Part shown: positions 8,844 through 17,749 of the stretch, in pieces
How positions within the stretch are numbered: the first letter of the stretch is position 1
Layout: each line of letters opens with the position of its first letter
Assembly: GCA_020445665.1 (NCBI GenBank)
Contig: JAGRGD010000132.1
Coordinates: 1 to 37,522 of the forward strand
Length of the DNA stretch: 37,522 nt
From: Rhodocyclaceae bacterium
Lineage (GTDB): Bacteria; Pseudomonadota; Gammaproteobacteria; Burkholderiales; Rhodocyclaceae
Reading direction: 5' to 3'
The notes under the pieces: model-generated
Databases searched by the model: none
Seen by the model: the letters and a program-made list of their open reading frames with translations, nothing else
Told to the model about the DNA's origin: nothing
Translations under genes and position numbers: made by a program

Positions 8844-10949
8844 ATGAGACGACGAAAGTCCCTGTTCGACCGGCTCGACCGGTCCGTCCGCATCAAGCTG
8901 CTGGCCCTGGTGCTGGCGCCGCTCCTGATCGGCGTGCCGGTGCTGCTCGGTCTGGTGTGGACCTGGGGCAACCAGGCCTATCACCGCCTGCTGTCGTTCA
9001 AGATCGGTTCGGATCTGGTCACCGCCCACGAGTACTTCGACCGGGTCCAGCAGGGTGTCGGCACCGATATCCAGGCGCTCGCCAATTCGGTGCCGGTCGG
9101 CACCCTGCTTGATCGGGCAGAGGCGCCGTCGACCGCCGACGCCCTGCACGGCATGGCAGTGGCGCGGGGTCTGGATTTTCTCCATCTGCTCGACCGGGAC
9201 GGCAAGCCGCTGGCCAGCGCCGGCGGTCGCCATCTGCCGCCGATCTCGCGGGCCAGCTGGACGGTCGTCGACTCCGCCACCGGCGACGCCCCGCGTACCG
9301 AGATCGAGCTGTTTCCTCCCGCCGACCTTGCCGTGATCGACCCGGCCCTGCGGCGGCGCGCCCACCTGCCCCTGGTCGATACGCCGGCCGCTGTGCCGGA
9401 GAGCCGCGACTTCGAGGATCGGGGCATGGTGATCCATTCTGCGGCGCCGGTTTTCGACGCCTTCGGCCACCTCGTCGCGGTGCTGGAGGGTGGCGTCATG
9501 CTTAACGGCAATCTGGCGATCGTCGACCGCATCAATGCCATCGTCTATCGGGAGGGCTCCCTGCCCCTGGGTTCGGTCGGCACGGCCACCCTGTTCCTGG
9601 GCGACACCCGCGTCGCCACCAACGTGCGCCTGTTCGAGGGCGAGCGCGCGCTGGGAACCCGGGTCTCGCGCGCGGTGCGAGAACATGTCCTCGAGGGGGG
9701 GCGGATCTGGCAGGACACGGCCTTTGTCGTGAACGACTTCTACGTCTCGGGCTACGAGCCGATCGAGAACGGCGCCGGCGAGCGCATCGGCATGCTCTAC
9801 GTGGGCTTCCTCGAGGCGCCGTTCCGCAGCGCACGGACGTGGGCCATGGGCGCCCTGTTCGCGGTCTTCGTCGTGATCTCGATCGCCGGCACCGTGCTGT
9901 CCCTGCGCTTCGCGCGCACGGTTTTCCGCCCGATCGAGCGTATGAACGCGGTCATCCAGCGGGTGGGCGCGGGCGACGCGGATGCGCGGGTCGGCCCGAT
10001 CGCCAGTCGCGACGAACTCGGGCGGCTGGCGATCGAGTTCGACCACCTCCTCGACACCCTCGCCGCCAAGCGCGAGGAGTTGCAGCGCTGGGCCGACGAG
10101 CTGGACAGCAAGGTGGCCGCGCGGACGGCCGAGCTGGCCGAGGCCAATGCCACCTTGCGGCGCGCCCAGCAGCAACTGGTGATGAGCGAGAAGCTCGCCG
10201 CGATCGGCGAGCTGACCGCCGGCGTGGCCCACGAGATCAACAACCCGGTCGCCGTCATCCAGGGCAACCTCGACGTGCTCAACGATGTTCTCGGACCGGC
10301 GGCCGATCCGGTTCGCGAGGAGATCCGCCTGATCCACCAGCAGGCCGACCGGATCCGCCAGATCGTCACCAAGCTGCTCCAGTTCGCCCGCCCCGGCGAG
10401 TTTGCCGGCTATGCCGAGGAGGTCGCCGTCAATGCCGTGCTGGCCGACTGCGTGCTGCTCACCCGCCACAACATCGACAAGCGCCGGATCGAACTGGCGG
10501 AGCGGCTCGAGGCCAGCTGCCCGGTCGAGATCAATCGCAGCGAACTGCAGCAGGTCCTGATCAACCTGATCGTCAACGCCGTGCAGGCCATGCCCGATGG
10601 CGGCCAACTGAGCCTCGCCACCGAAGACTGGCGGGACGGCGACGCGCTGCTCGGCGCGACGATCCGTGTGCGGGACACCGGCCAGGGCATCGCCAGCGAG
10701 CACCTCGACCGCATCTTCGATCCCTTCTTCACCACCAAGAAGGGGAGTGGCACCGGGCTCGGCCTGTCGATCAGCTACACCATCATCGAGCGCTACGGCG
10801 GCCGGATCGACGTGGAAAGCTCGCCCGGCAAAGGCACCGAGTTCAGCGTCTGGCTGCGACGCGAGGCGGAATTCGACGACACGCCCAACGCACCGGACTT
10901 CCGCGCGCGCTGGGGACGGAGCAACGCCGCCGCGCGCAGTGACGGGTGA
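8844..10949 (+). CDS. Cache/HAMP sensor histidine kinase (NtrB/ZraS-like core)
   Basis: This 701-residue membrane kinase has a membrane segment at about 18-42 and a large periplasmic sensor (about 43-330) of Cache type. A second membrane segment lies at about 332-354, followed by a HAMP domain (to about 408) and a coiled coil. The HisKA domain has the phospho-acceptor His463 in AHEINNP. The ATPase domain has an N box near 573, DTGQGI near 611 and GTGLGLSI. The HEINNP form is typical of kinases partnering NtrC-type regulators. No response regulator gene lies beside it, so the partner and ligand are unknown. A TAGAAT -10-like box at 8810 lacks a clear -35. Confidence 0.88.
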   Translation: MRRRKSLFDRLDRSVRIKLLALVLAPLLIGVPVLLGLVWTWGNQAYHRLLSFKIGSDLVTAHEYFDRVQQGVGTDIQALANSVPVGTLLDRAEAPSTADALHGMAVARGLDFLHLLDRDGKPLASAGGRHLPPISRASWTVVDSATGDAPRTEIELFPPADLAVIDPALRRRAHLPLVDTPAAVPESRDFEDRGMVIHSAAPVFDAFGHLVAVLEGGVMLNGNLAIVDRINAIVYREGSLPLGSVGTATLFLGDTRVATNVRLFEGERALGTRVSRAVREHVLEGGRIWQDTAFVVNDFYVSGYEPIENGAGERIGMLYVGFLEAPFRSARTWAMGALFAVFVVISIAGTVLSLRFARTVFRPIERMNAVIQRVGAGDADARVGPIASRDELGRLAIEFDHLLDTLAAKREELQRWADELDSKVAARTAELAEANATLRRAQQQLVMSEKLAAIGELTAGVAHEINNPVAVIQGNLDVLNDVLGPAADPVREEIRLIHQQADRIRQIVTKLLQFARPGEFAGYAEEVAVNAVLADCVLLTRHNIDKRRIELAERLEASCPVEINRSELQQVLINLIVNAVQAMPDGGQLSLATEDWRDGDALLGATIRVRDTGQGIASEHLDRIFDPFFTTKKGSGTGLGLSISYTIIERYGGRIDVESSPGKGTEFSVWLRREAEFDDTPNAPDFRARWGRSNAAARSDG

Positions 10950-10951
10950 TT

Positions 10952-10960
10952 TGCTAGCAT
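10952..10960 (+). promoter_or_regulatory. Candidate extended -10 promoter
   Basis: TGCTAGCAT forms an extended -10 element (TGn plus TAGCAT) three bases after the kinase stop codon and about 49 bases before the 11009 gene. No -35 match is seen, which extended -10 promoters can tolerate. It would let the small membrane protein gene be transcribed separately from the kinase. Confidence 0.4.
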
Positions 10961-11008
10961 CGGCCCTCAAGACGGCCCGGATGTGCCGGGCCAAGCCGCC
11001 GGCCTCCC

Positions 11009-11371
11009 ATGAAGCGACCACCCCTGACCCGATGGCTGGGCATCGTGCTGCGCGCGGTGCATACCGCCAGCGTGATCCTGCTCGGCGCCGCCCTGCTCAA
11101 CGGCGATCCGTCCGGGATGGCGGTCGCGGCCGTGCTCGCCACCGGCGGGGCGCTGTTTGCCCTCGACCTGTGGGTCTTTCCGGGCCACCTCTTCGAACTG
11201 TCGGCCCTGTCGGTGCTGGTCAAGCTGGTTCTGGTGGCGCTGATGGCGGTGGATTCGGCCTGGCAATTGCCCCTGTTCTGGATTGTGGTTTTGTGGTCCG
11301 GGGTGTTTTCCCATGCGCCTGCGACCCTGCGCCACCTGCGATATACCCGTGAGGGCTGGGTTCGCAAGTAG
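11009..11371 (+). CDS. Small inner-membrane protein, function unknown
   Basis: This 120-residue protein is mostly hydrophobic, with about four predicted membrane segments (near 10-30, 38-58, 62-82 and 88-106) and a basic C-terminus (RHLRYTREGWVRK). I do not recognise a characterised family. It lies 59 bases after the sensor kinase gene and before comM, all on the plus strand. An extended -10 element at 10952-10960 may drive it alone. The composition and codon use match its neighbours, so it is probably a real gene despite its small size. Confidence 0.75.
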   Translation: MKRPPLTRWLGIVLRAVHTASVILLGAALLNGDPSGMAVAAVLATGGALFALDLWVFPGHLFELSALSVLVKLVLVALMAVDSAWQLPLFWIVVLWSGVFSHAPATLRHLRYTREGWVRK

Positions 11372-11389
11372 TGCGCCAATTCCATTGGC

Positions 11390-11418
11390 ATGACAGGGCG
11401 TCTGCCTGGCGCTAGACT
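11390..11418 (+). promoter_or_regulatory. Sigma-70 promoter for comM
   Basis: ATGACA at 11390-11395 (5 of 6 to consensus) is followed by a 17-base spacer and TAGACT at 11413-11418. The predicted start is near 11425, about 20 bases before the comM ATG at 11445, with GGAG six bases before that ATG. This promoter also argues for the 11445 start and against an in-frame upstream codon at 11421. Confidence 0.6.
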
Positions 11419-11444
11419 CTGTGCTTTCCCCAGTGGAGATCGCG

Positions 11445-12947
11445 ATGGCCCTCGCCCTGGTGCATACCCGGGCCCTGGACGGCATGTCCGCGCCCGAGGT
11501 GGTGGTCGAGACCCATCTCGCCAATGGCCTGCCGGCCTTTTCCCTGGTCGGCCTGCCGGACACCGAGGTCCGCGAGGCGCGTGATCGTGTGCGGGCGGCG
11601 CTGCAGACCGCCGGCTTCGAGTTCCCCCAGCGGCGCATCACGGTGAACCTTGCCCCGGCCGACCTCCCCAAGGAGGGCGGCTGCTTCGACCTTCCGATCG
11701 CCCTCGGCATCCTTGCCGCCTCGCGCCAGCTGCGCGACACCGACCTCAGCGGCTACGAGTTTGCCGGCGAACTCTCCCTCTCGGGTCACCTGCGGCCGGT
11801 GCGCGGGGCGCTGGCGCTGGCCTGGCGCGCGTCGCGTTCGGGACGCACCCTGATCCTGCCGCGGGCCAACGCGGCCGAGGCGGCCCGGGTCGGCGGCGTG
11901 CGGGTGCTGGTTGCCGACAGCCTGCTCGCGGTGTGTGCCCACCTCAATGGCACCGAATCCCTGGCAGAGGCCCGGGCGCCGTCGACCGATACCGTCCCCG
12001 CCTGCGCCGATCTGGCCGAGGTGAAGGGCCAGGCGCCCGCGCGGCGGGCCCTCGAAGTGGCCGCCGCAGGCCAGCACTCGCTGTTGATGGTCGGGCCACC
12101 CGGCACCGGCAAGTCGATGCTGGCCGCCCGTCTGCCCGGCCTGCTGCCCCTGCTCGACGAGCAGGCTGCCCTCGAGAGCGCGGCCCTGCAATCCATCGAG
12201 GGCTGCTTCGACCCGGCCGCCTGGCGCCTGCGGCCCTTCCGCCATCCCCACCATTCCGCCTCTGCCGCGGCGCTGGTGGGTGGCGGTGCCCACCCCCGGC
12301 CGGGCGAGATCTCTCTCGCCCACGAGGGGGTGTTGTTCCTCGATGAGCTGCCGGAGTTCGACCGGCGGGTCCTAGAGGCGCTGCGGGAGCCTCTGGAAAG
12401 CGGTCAGGTGACCGTTTCGCGCGCGGCGCGACGCGCCACCTTCCCGGCCCGCTTCCAGCTGGTGGCGGCGATGAACCCCTGCCCCTGCGGCCACCTGGGC
12501 GACACTCGGCACGCCTGTCGCTGCACCCCGGACCAGGTGGCCCGCTACCGGGGCAAGCTCTCCGGTCCGCTCCTCGACCGCATCGACATCAGCCTCGAAG
12601 TGCCCGCCCTGGCCGCCGAGGAACTGCTCGGCCAGAGCGAGGGCGAGGCCAGCGCGTCCGTGCGGCAGCGGGTCGATGCGGCGTGGCAGCATCAACTTGC
12701 GCGCCAGGGCAAGCCCAACGCTCGCCTCGCGCCGGGCGAGGTGGAGCGTCATTGTCCGGCCGCCGACGGCGCCCGCGCGCTGCTCGCCAAGGCGACCGAG
12801 CGGCTCGGCCTGTCGGCCCGCGCCTATCACCGGATCCTGAGGGTTGCGCGCAGTATCGCGGACCTGGCCGGTGCGGACGTCATCGCACCGGCTCACGTCG
12901 CCGAGGCGGTCCAGTATCGCCGCCCACTCCCCGGCGCCACCGCCTGA
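11445..12947 (+). CDS. comM: ComM/YifB AAA+ helicase-like protein
   Basis: This 500-residue protein belongs to the YifB/ComM Mg-chelatase-like AAA+ family. In Vibrio cholerae ComM is a branch-migration helicase used when transformed DNA is recombined. The N-terminal S5-like domain contains NLAPADLPKEGG. The AAA+ core has Walker A GPPGTGKS at 217-224 and Walker B VLFLDELPEF, then the cysteine-containing MNPCPCG. A C-terminal helical domain follows. The start at 11445 gives MALALVHTRAL, which fits the family, and has GGAG at good spacing. Confidence 0.93.
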   Translation: MALALVHTRALDGMSAPEVVVETHLANGLPAFSLVGLPDTEVREARDRVRAALQTAGFEFPQRRITVNLAPADLPKEGGCFDLPIALGILAASRQLRDTDLSGYEFAGELSLSGHLRPVRGALALAWRASRSGRTLILPRANAAEAARVGGVRVLVADSLLAVCAHLNGTESLAEARAPSTDTVPACADLAEVKGQAPARRALEVAAAGQHSLLMVGPPGTGKSMLAARLPGLLPLLDEQAALESAALQSIEGCFDPAAWRLRPFRHPHHSASAAALVGGGAHPRPGEISLAHEGVLFLDELPEFDRRVLEALREPLESGQVTVSRAARRATFPARFQLVAAMNPCPCGHLGDTRHACRCTPDQVARYRGKLSGPLLDRIDISLEVPALAAEELLGQSEGEASASVRQRVDAAWQHQLARQGKPNARLAPGEVERHCPAADGARALLAKATERLGLSARAYHRILRVARSIADLAGADVIAPAHVAEAVQYRRPLPGATA

Positions 12948-13109
12948 GCCCGGCGCCGCGCGGGGCGGAGGGGCGCGGCTACCTGCCCGGCATGGGGTCC
13001 CATGGGCACTTCAAATCGGCGCGGCACGCCCTCGCAGGGGATAATGACCTTCCGATCGACAGGACGACGCTGTTGTCGTCGCCCGAGGCGGACACAGGAG
13101 GCATTGCCG

Positions 13110-13865
13110 ATGCGATCGCTCGGTTTCAGGCAGAGGGCACACAACCGGTACTGGTGGCACCGGCTGGCGATGACCGACTACGTGCCGATGCTCTACGAGT
13201 TTCTCGATGAGGACGAATGGTCGCTGCTCGAGCAGTGGTTCGACGACACCGAGCGGCAGTATCCGTGTACCGGCGAGGCCGGCATCCCCGCGCTCTCGAT
13301 GCTGCTGGGCCTGATTTCGGGCAATGGTCTCTCGCGGGTCGTCCAGCTGGGCCACTACGTGGGCTATTCGACGCTGATGCTGGGGTTCATGGCGCGCCAC
13401 ATGCGGCGTCGGCGGATGCTGTTCTCGGTGGACATCGATCCGGCGGTGAGCGCGTACACGCGCTCGTGGGTCGAGCGTGCCGGGCTGGACGAACATGTGC
13501 ATCTCGAGGTGGGCGACTCGGCTGCCCCCGGTCGGCCCGAGCAGGCGGCGGAGGTTCTCGGTGGCGCGCCCCAGCTGATCTTCATCGACTCCTCGCACCA
13601 GTACGCCCACACCTTGCGCGAGCTCGACCTGTGGTATCCGGCCCTGGTGCCCGGTGGCCTTCTCCTGATGCACGATTCGTCGGACTTTGCGCGCCGCTTC
13701 GACAGGGCCGGCGGCCAGGGGGTCAAACAGGCGCTTGAGGAGTGGATCGCCGCCAACCGGGTGACGTCGCTCAATCTGAACGGCTTCGTCGGCGGCGGGC
13801 GGCCGGGCGACTTCCCCTACCTGGACGGCTGCGGCCTGACGATCATCCAGAAATCCGGCGGCTGA
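13110..13865 (+). CDS. Class I SAM-dependent methyltransferase
   Basis: This 251-residue protein has a Rossmann-type methyltransferase core of the Methyltransf_24 type. The SAM-binding glycine region is VVQLGHYVGYST, the acidic ribose-binding strand is LFSVDID, and LIFIDSSHQY and GGLLLMHDS follow. The substrate is not apparent. The start at 13110 is chosen because a strong AGGAGG ribosome site sits 8 bases before it; an in-frame ATG at 13002 would add 36 residues with no family likeness. A short hairpin (GACGAC/GTCGTC, 13063-13080) lies in the leader. The drug exporter follows 43 bases downstream. Confidence 0.85.
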   Translation: MRSLGFRQRAHNRYWWHRLAMTDYVPMLYEFLDEDEWSLLEQWFDDTERQYPCTGEAGIPALSMLLGLISGNGLSRVVQLGHYVGYSTLMLGFMARHMRRRRMLFSVDIDPAVSAYTRSWVERAGLDEHVHLEVGDSAAPGRPEQAAEVLGGAPQLIFIDSSHQYAHTLRELDLWYPALVPGGLLLMHDSSDFARRFDRAGGQGVKQALEEWIAANRVTSLNLNGFVGGGRPGDFPYLDGCGLTIIQKSGG

Positions 13866-13908
13866 GGCCGCGCCACCGCCACCGGCCCCTGCCGGCAGAC
13901 CCGTCGAC

Positions 13909-15123
13909 ATGTCCCTGCCGATTCCGTATGCCCTGCTGACCTTCCTGCTCGCCGCCCTGGCAGCCGTCGGGCCTTTCTCGATCGACACCTACTTGCCCGC
14001 TTTCCCGACCATCGCGGCGGATCTCGGTGCGACCCAGCTCCAGGTCCAGCAGACCCTGACCGCCTACATGGCACCCTTCGCGGTGATGGTCCTGTGGCAT
14101 GGCACCCTGTCGGACGCCTTCGGCCGGCGCCGGGTCCTGATCGTCGCCATGGGCCTGTATGCACTCGCCTCGCTCCTCTGCGCGGTGGTGAGCAGCATCG
14201 AGTGGCTGTGGCTGGGGCGGGCTTTGCAGGGCGTCTGCGCCGGGGCCGGAATGGTGATCGGAAGGGCGGTGGTGCGGGACCTGGTGGATGGGCCCCGCGC
14301 CCAGCGCCTGATGTCCCACGTCATGATGGTCTTCGGCATCGCGCCGGCGGTGGCGCCGATGGTGGGTGGCCTGATGCTCGAATGGAGCGGCTGGCGGGGC
14401 ATCTTCGTACTTCTGGCGGGATTTGGTGTGGCCCTGGTGGTGCTGTGCACTCGCTGGCTTCCCGAGTCGCTGCCCCCCGAGCGTCGCCAGCCGATGCACC
14501 CGCTCCTGCTGGTGCGCGCCTACCGGGCGGTGTTCGTCCGCCCCGCGTTCATGGCGCTGACCGGGGCGATGGCGCTCAACTTCGCCGGCTTCTTCATCTA
14601 TGTGCTGTCGGCGCCGGTGTTCCTTATGGATCATCTGGGCCTGCCCCCGTCGGGCTTCGGCTGGTTCTTCGTCCCGACCGTGGCCGGCATGATGAGCGGT
14701 TCGATGATGTCGGGCCGCATGGCCGGGCGCTGGTCCCAGCGCCGCGCGGTGGCCGTCGGTTATGGCGTGATGGGCATGGCGCTGGTCTTCAATCTGGTCA
14801 TCAGTGTGACGCGGCCGCCGGCGCTGCCCTGGTCGCTGGCCTTTGCCCCGGTCTTCACCTTCGGCATGGCCCTGGCGATGCCGGCCCTGAGCCTGATGGC
14901 GCTGGAGCTGTTTCCGGAGCGGCGTGGCCTCGCGGCGAGCTGCCAGGGCTTCCTGCAGATGGGCATCAATGCGCTGGTGGCCGGCCTGCTGGCGCCCCAG
15001 GTGTGGCACCACCCGGCCGGGCTGGCCGGCGCCTCGGCCGTCCTCGCGGCGACCGGTGGCGGGCTGTTCCTGTGGTGGTGGCGCCGGCTGGCCGGGCCGG
15101 CTCAGTCGCTCTCGCCGAGGTAG
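13909..15123 (+). CDS. Bcr/CflA-type multidrug MFS exporter
   Basis: This 404-residue protein has about 12 membrane segments and the drug:H+ antiporter signature. FSIDTYLPAFPTIAADLG in segment 1 and the following LWHGTLSDAFGRRRVL loop are characteristic of the Bcr/CflA subfamily. It probably exports small toxic compounds from the cytoplasm. No Shine-Dalgarno site is seen before 13909; translation may be coupled to the methyltransferase upstream. Its 3' end overlaps the convergent livF gene by 22 bases, leaving no room for a terminator between them. Confidence 0.88.
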   Translation: MSLPIPYALLTFLLAALAAVGPFSIDTYLPAFPTIAADLGATQLQVQQTLTAYMAPFAVMVLWHGTLSDAFGRRRVLIVAMGLYALASLLCAVVSSIEWLWLGRALQGVCAGAGMVIGRAVVRDLVDGPRAQRLMSHVMMVFGIAPAVAPMVGGLMLEWSGWRGIFVLLAGFGVALVVLCTRWLPESLPPERRQPMHPLLLVRAYRAVFVRPAFMALTGAMALNFAGFFIYVLSAPVFLMDHLGLPPSGFGWFFVPTVAGMMSGSMMSGRMAGRWSQRRAVAVGYGVMGMALVFNLVISVTRPPALPWSLAFAPVFTFGMALAMPALSLMALELFPERRGLAASCQGFLQMGINALVAGLLAPQVWHHPAGLAGASAVLAATGGGLFLWWWRRLAGPAQSLSPR

Positions 15124-15833
15124 GCAGCACGCACGGCAGGATCGGCGAGCAGGGCGTCGCCGGTGCCGGACAGGGTGATCCGGCCGGAGTCCATGACGTA
15201 GCCGCGCTGGGCAAACTCCAGCGCCAGATTGGCGTTCTGCTCGACGAGCAGGATCGAGACCCCTTCCGCGCGGACCGACTGCACGACCTCGAAGATCTTC
15301 TCGACCACCAGCGGCGCGAGCCCCATCGATGGCTCGTCGAGGAGCAGCAGTGTCGGCCTCGACAGCAGGGCGCGGCCGATGGCGACCATCTGCTGTTCGC
15401 CGCCCGAAAGGGTGCCCGCCACCTGGTGGAGCCGCTCGCGCACCCGCGGCAGCATCTCGTACACCCGCGCCAGGTCGGCCTCGATGCCGTCCGCGTCGTG
15501 GCGGGTGTAGGCGCCCATGCGCAGGTTTTCCTCGACCGTCAGCCGGGTGAAGATGCCGCGCCCTTCCGGCACCAGCGCGATGCCCTTGCGCAGGCGCTTG
15601 TGGGCCGGCAGGCGGCCGAGGGCCTCCCCCGCATAGCGGACGCTGCCGCCAGCGAGCGGCAGCGTGCCGGCGATGGCGTTGAGGGTGGTGCTCTTGCCGG
15701 CACCATTGGCACCGATCAGGCAGACCATTTCGCCGGCCTGGACGGTGAGGTCGATGCCCTTGACGGCCTGGATCGCGCCGTAGGCGACCTCGACCCCCTC
15801 GAGTTGCAGCAGGGGTGCTCCCTCAGTCGGCAT
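15102..15833 (-). CDS. livF: Branched-chain amino acid ABC transporter ATPase LivF
   Basis: This 243-residue ATPase couples ATP hydrolysis to branched-chain amino acid import. It has Walker A GANGAGKST, signature LSGGEQQM and Walker B LLLLDEPSMGLAP, the last two being typical of LivF. It overlaps the 3' end of livG by 11 bases and is the last gene of the operon. Its 3' end overlaps the convergent exporter gene by 22 bases. Confidence 0.95.
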   Translation of the reverse strand: MPTEGAPLLQLEGVEVAYGAIQAVKGIDLTVQAGEMVCLIGANGAGKSTTLNAIAGTLPLAGGSVRYAGEALGRLPAHKRLRKGIALVPEGRGIFTRLTVEENLRMGAYTRHDADGIEADLARVYEMLPRVRERLHQVAGTLSGGEQQMVAIGRALLSRPTLLLLDEPSMGLAPLVVEKIFEVVQSVRAEGVSILLVEQNANLALEFAQRGYVMDSGRITLSGTGDALLADPAVRAAYLGESD

Positions 15834-16596
15834 GCTTGCCGCCTCCCAGATAGGCCTCGATCACGGCCTCGTTCTTCTGCACGGCGGCGGGCACGTCCTC
15901 GGCGATCTTGCGGCCGAAATCGAGCACCGCCAGCCGGTCGCACAGGCCCATCACGAGCTTCACATCGTGCTCGATGAGGAGCACCGTGGTGCCGTCATGG
16001 CGGATCTGTTCGATCAGCACGCGCAACTGGCCGGTCTCGGTGGCGTTCATGCCGGCGGCCGGTTCATCGAGGGCCAGCAGGCGCGGCTCGGTCGCAAGCG
16101 CCCGGGCGATCTCGAGGCGGCGCTGGTCGCCATAGGACAGGTTCTTGGACACGGTGCGTGCGAAGCGCTCGATGCCCACATAGCGCAGCAGTTCGAAGGC
16201 CCGCTCGGTGGTCAGCCGCTCCTCCTCGCGGGTGTGGCGGTTCTGGGTCAGGATGCCCCAGACGCTCGCCCGGGTCCGGATATGGTGCCCGGCCATCACG
16301 TTCTCCAGCGCCGTCATGTCGCGGAACAGGCGGATGTTCTGGAAGGTGCGGGCGATGCCCTCGGCGACGACCCGGTGGGGCTTGCCGGTGGGCAGCTCGG
16401 TGCCGTCGAAGACGAACTCGCCGGCATCGGGCACGTAGGCGCCGGTGAGGACGTTGAAGAAGGTGGTCTTGCCGGCGCCGTTGGGGCCGATCAGGCCATA
16501 GACCTCCCCCTTGTTGATGGTCAGCGAGACGTCATCCAGCGCCGTCAGGCCGCCGAAATGCTTGCTGATGCCCCGCGCCTCGAGCAGCGTGATCAT
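15823..16596 (-). CDS. livG: Branched-chain amino acid ABC transporter ATPase LivG
   Basis: This 257-residue ATPase is the partner of LivF. It has Walker A GPNGAGKTT, the LivG-type ARTFQNIRLF Q-loop region, the signature region NLSYGDQRRLEIARAL and Walker B LLALDEPAAGMN. The GMN ending of Walker B is typical of LivG rather than LivF. Its ATG overlaps the livM stop by four bases (ATGA), giving translational coupling. It acts on the cytoplasmic face of the LivHM permease. Confidence 0.95.
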   Translation of the reverse strand: MITLLEARGISKHFGGLTALDDVSLTINKGEVYGLIGPNGAGKTTFFNVLTGAYVPDAGEFVFDGTELPTGKPHRVVAEGIARTFQNIRLFRDMTALENVMAGHHIRTRASVWGILTQNRHTREEERLTTERAFELLRYVGIERFARTVSKNLSYGDQRRLEIARALATEPRLLALDEPAAGMNATETGQLRVLIEQIRHDGTTVLLIEHDVKLVMGLCDRLAVLDFGRKIAEDVPAAVQKNEAVIEAYLGGGKHAD

Positions 16597-17735
16597 GCCC
16601 GCGCCTCCTGGGCGGCGACGAACTCGGGCCGGCTGTAGCGGGCGTGGGCCGGGATCAGGCCGCTCGGCCGCAGCAGCATCATCAGGATCATCGCCAGCGA
16701 CAGCAGCAACATCCGCAGCACCTCCGGATCGAGCACCACCTGCCCGAACAGGGCCTCCTGCACCGGTAGCGCGATGTGGCGCAGGATTTCCGGCAGGGCG
16801 GTCAGGATCAGTGCGCCGACGACGGCACCGGCGATGTTGCCCATGCCGCCGAAGACCACCATCACCAGCACCGCGATGGACTCCATCAGCGAGAAGGACT
16901 CCGGCGAGACGAAACCCTGGAAGGCCCCGAACAGGCCGCCCGCCACACCGCCGAAAGTCGCGCCCAGCGAGAACGCCAGCAGCTTCATGTTGCGCACGTT
17001 GATGCCGATCGCCTTGGCGGCCAGTTCGTCGTCTCGCATCGCGGCCCAGGCGCGTCCGACCCGCGAGATCTGCAGGCGCTGGATGAAGAGGATGGAGCCC
17101 ACCACGCAGAGCAGGAAGAAGTAGTAATAGAGGTACAGGGAGTCGATCTTGAAGTCGCCCAGGCGCAGGCTGCGGGCCAGGTCCCAGCCGAAGAGGTTCA
17201 TCGAGTCGAGCAGGTTGATCCCCTGGGGCCCGTTGGTGATGTTGATCGGGTAGTTCAGATTGACCATGAAGATGCGCACGATCTCGCCGAAGCCGAGCGT
17301 CACGATGGCCAGATAGTCGCCCCGCAGGCGCAGCACCGGGAAGCCGAGGATGATGCCGGCCAGCGCTGCCAGCGCGGCGCCGGCCGGGAGGACGATCCAG
17401 AAGGGCAGATGCAGGCCGTCGGCAGCACCGAGGCCCGCCGCAACGGCGGGAAAGGCCTCGGCAAAATGCGGCGAGGCGAGGAAGGCCCAGGTGTAGGCGC
17501 CGACCGCATAGAACGCGATGTAGCCCAGGTCGAGCAGGCCGGCGAAGCCCACCACCAGGTTCAGGCCGAGGGCCAGCATCATGTAGAGCAGCGCGAAGTC
17601 GAGCACGCGCACCCAGGTGCGGCCGAACAGCGCGGCAATGAGCGGTGCGCCCAGCGCGATGAGGATGACGAGGGCACGGGCGGCGCGGGGGTTGCGCTGA
17701 CCGAGATAGGGAATCGCTTCGGCGAGTTCGTTCAT
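16593..17735 (-). CDS. livM: Branched-chain amino acid ABC permease LivM
   Basis: This 380-residue inner-membrane permease pairs with LivH. About 10 membrane segments are visible, with the family stretches LALGLNLVVGFAGLLDLGYIAFYAVGAY and FGGMGNIAGAVVGA (shown here only as landmarks, near residues 55-80 and 285-300). The start at 17735 gives MNELAEAIPYLG and is preceded by a strong AGGGGAGG ribosome site. The same frame stays open upstream to 18794 but that stretch overlaps livH and is a GC-rich shadow. Confidence 0.93.
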   Translation of the reverse strand: MNELAEAIPYLGQRNPRAARALVILIALGAPLIAALFGRTWVRVLDFALLYMMLALGLNLVVGFAGLLDLGYIAFYAVGAYTWAFLASPHFAEAFPAVAAGLGAADGLHLPFWIVLPAGAALAALAGIILGFPVLRLRGDYLAIVTLGFGEIVRIFMVNLNYPINITNGPQGINLLDSMNLFGWDLARSLRLGDFKIDSLYLYYYFFLLCVVGSILFIQRLQISRVGRAWAAMRDDELAAKAIGINVRNMKLLAFSLGATFGGVAGGLFGAFQGFVSPESFSLMESIAVLVMVVFGGMGNIAGAVVGALILTALPEILRHIALPVQEALFGQVVLDPEVLRMLLLSLAMILMMLLRPSGLIPAHARYSRPEFVAAQEARA

Positions 17736-17749
17736 GGGGTGTCCTCCCC

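Noticed and set aside
7860-11021. Open minus-strand frame of 1053 codons across htpX and the kinase gene
   Set aside because: It is antisense to two clear genes, its translation is low-complexity in His/Arg/Asp/Gly, and it matches nothing; long shadow frames are expected in GC-rich DNA.
14094-15977. Open plus-strand frame of 627 codons across the exporter and livF/livG
   Set aside because: It runs out of frame through the exporter and antisense through the ATPase genes.
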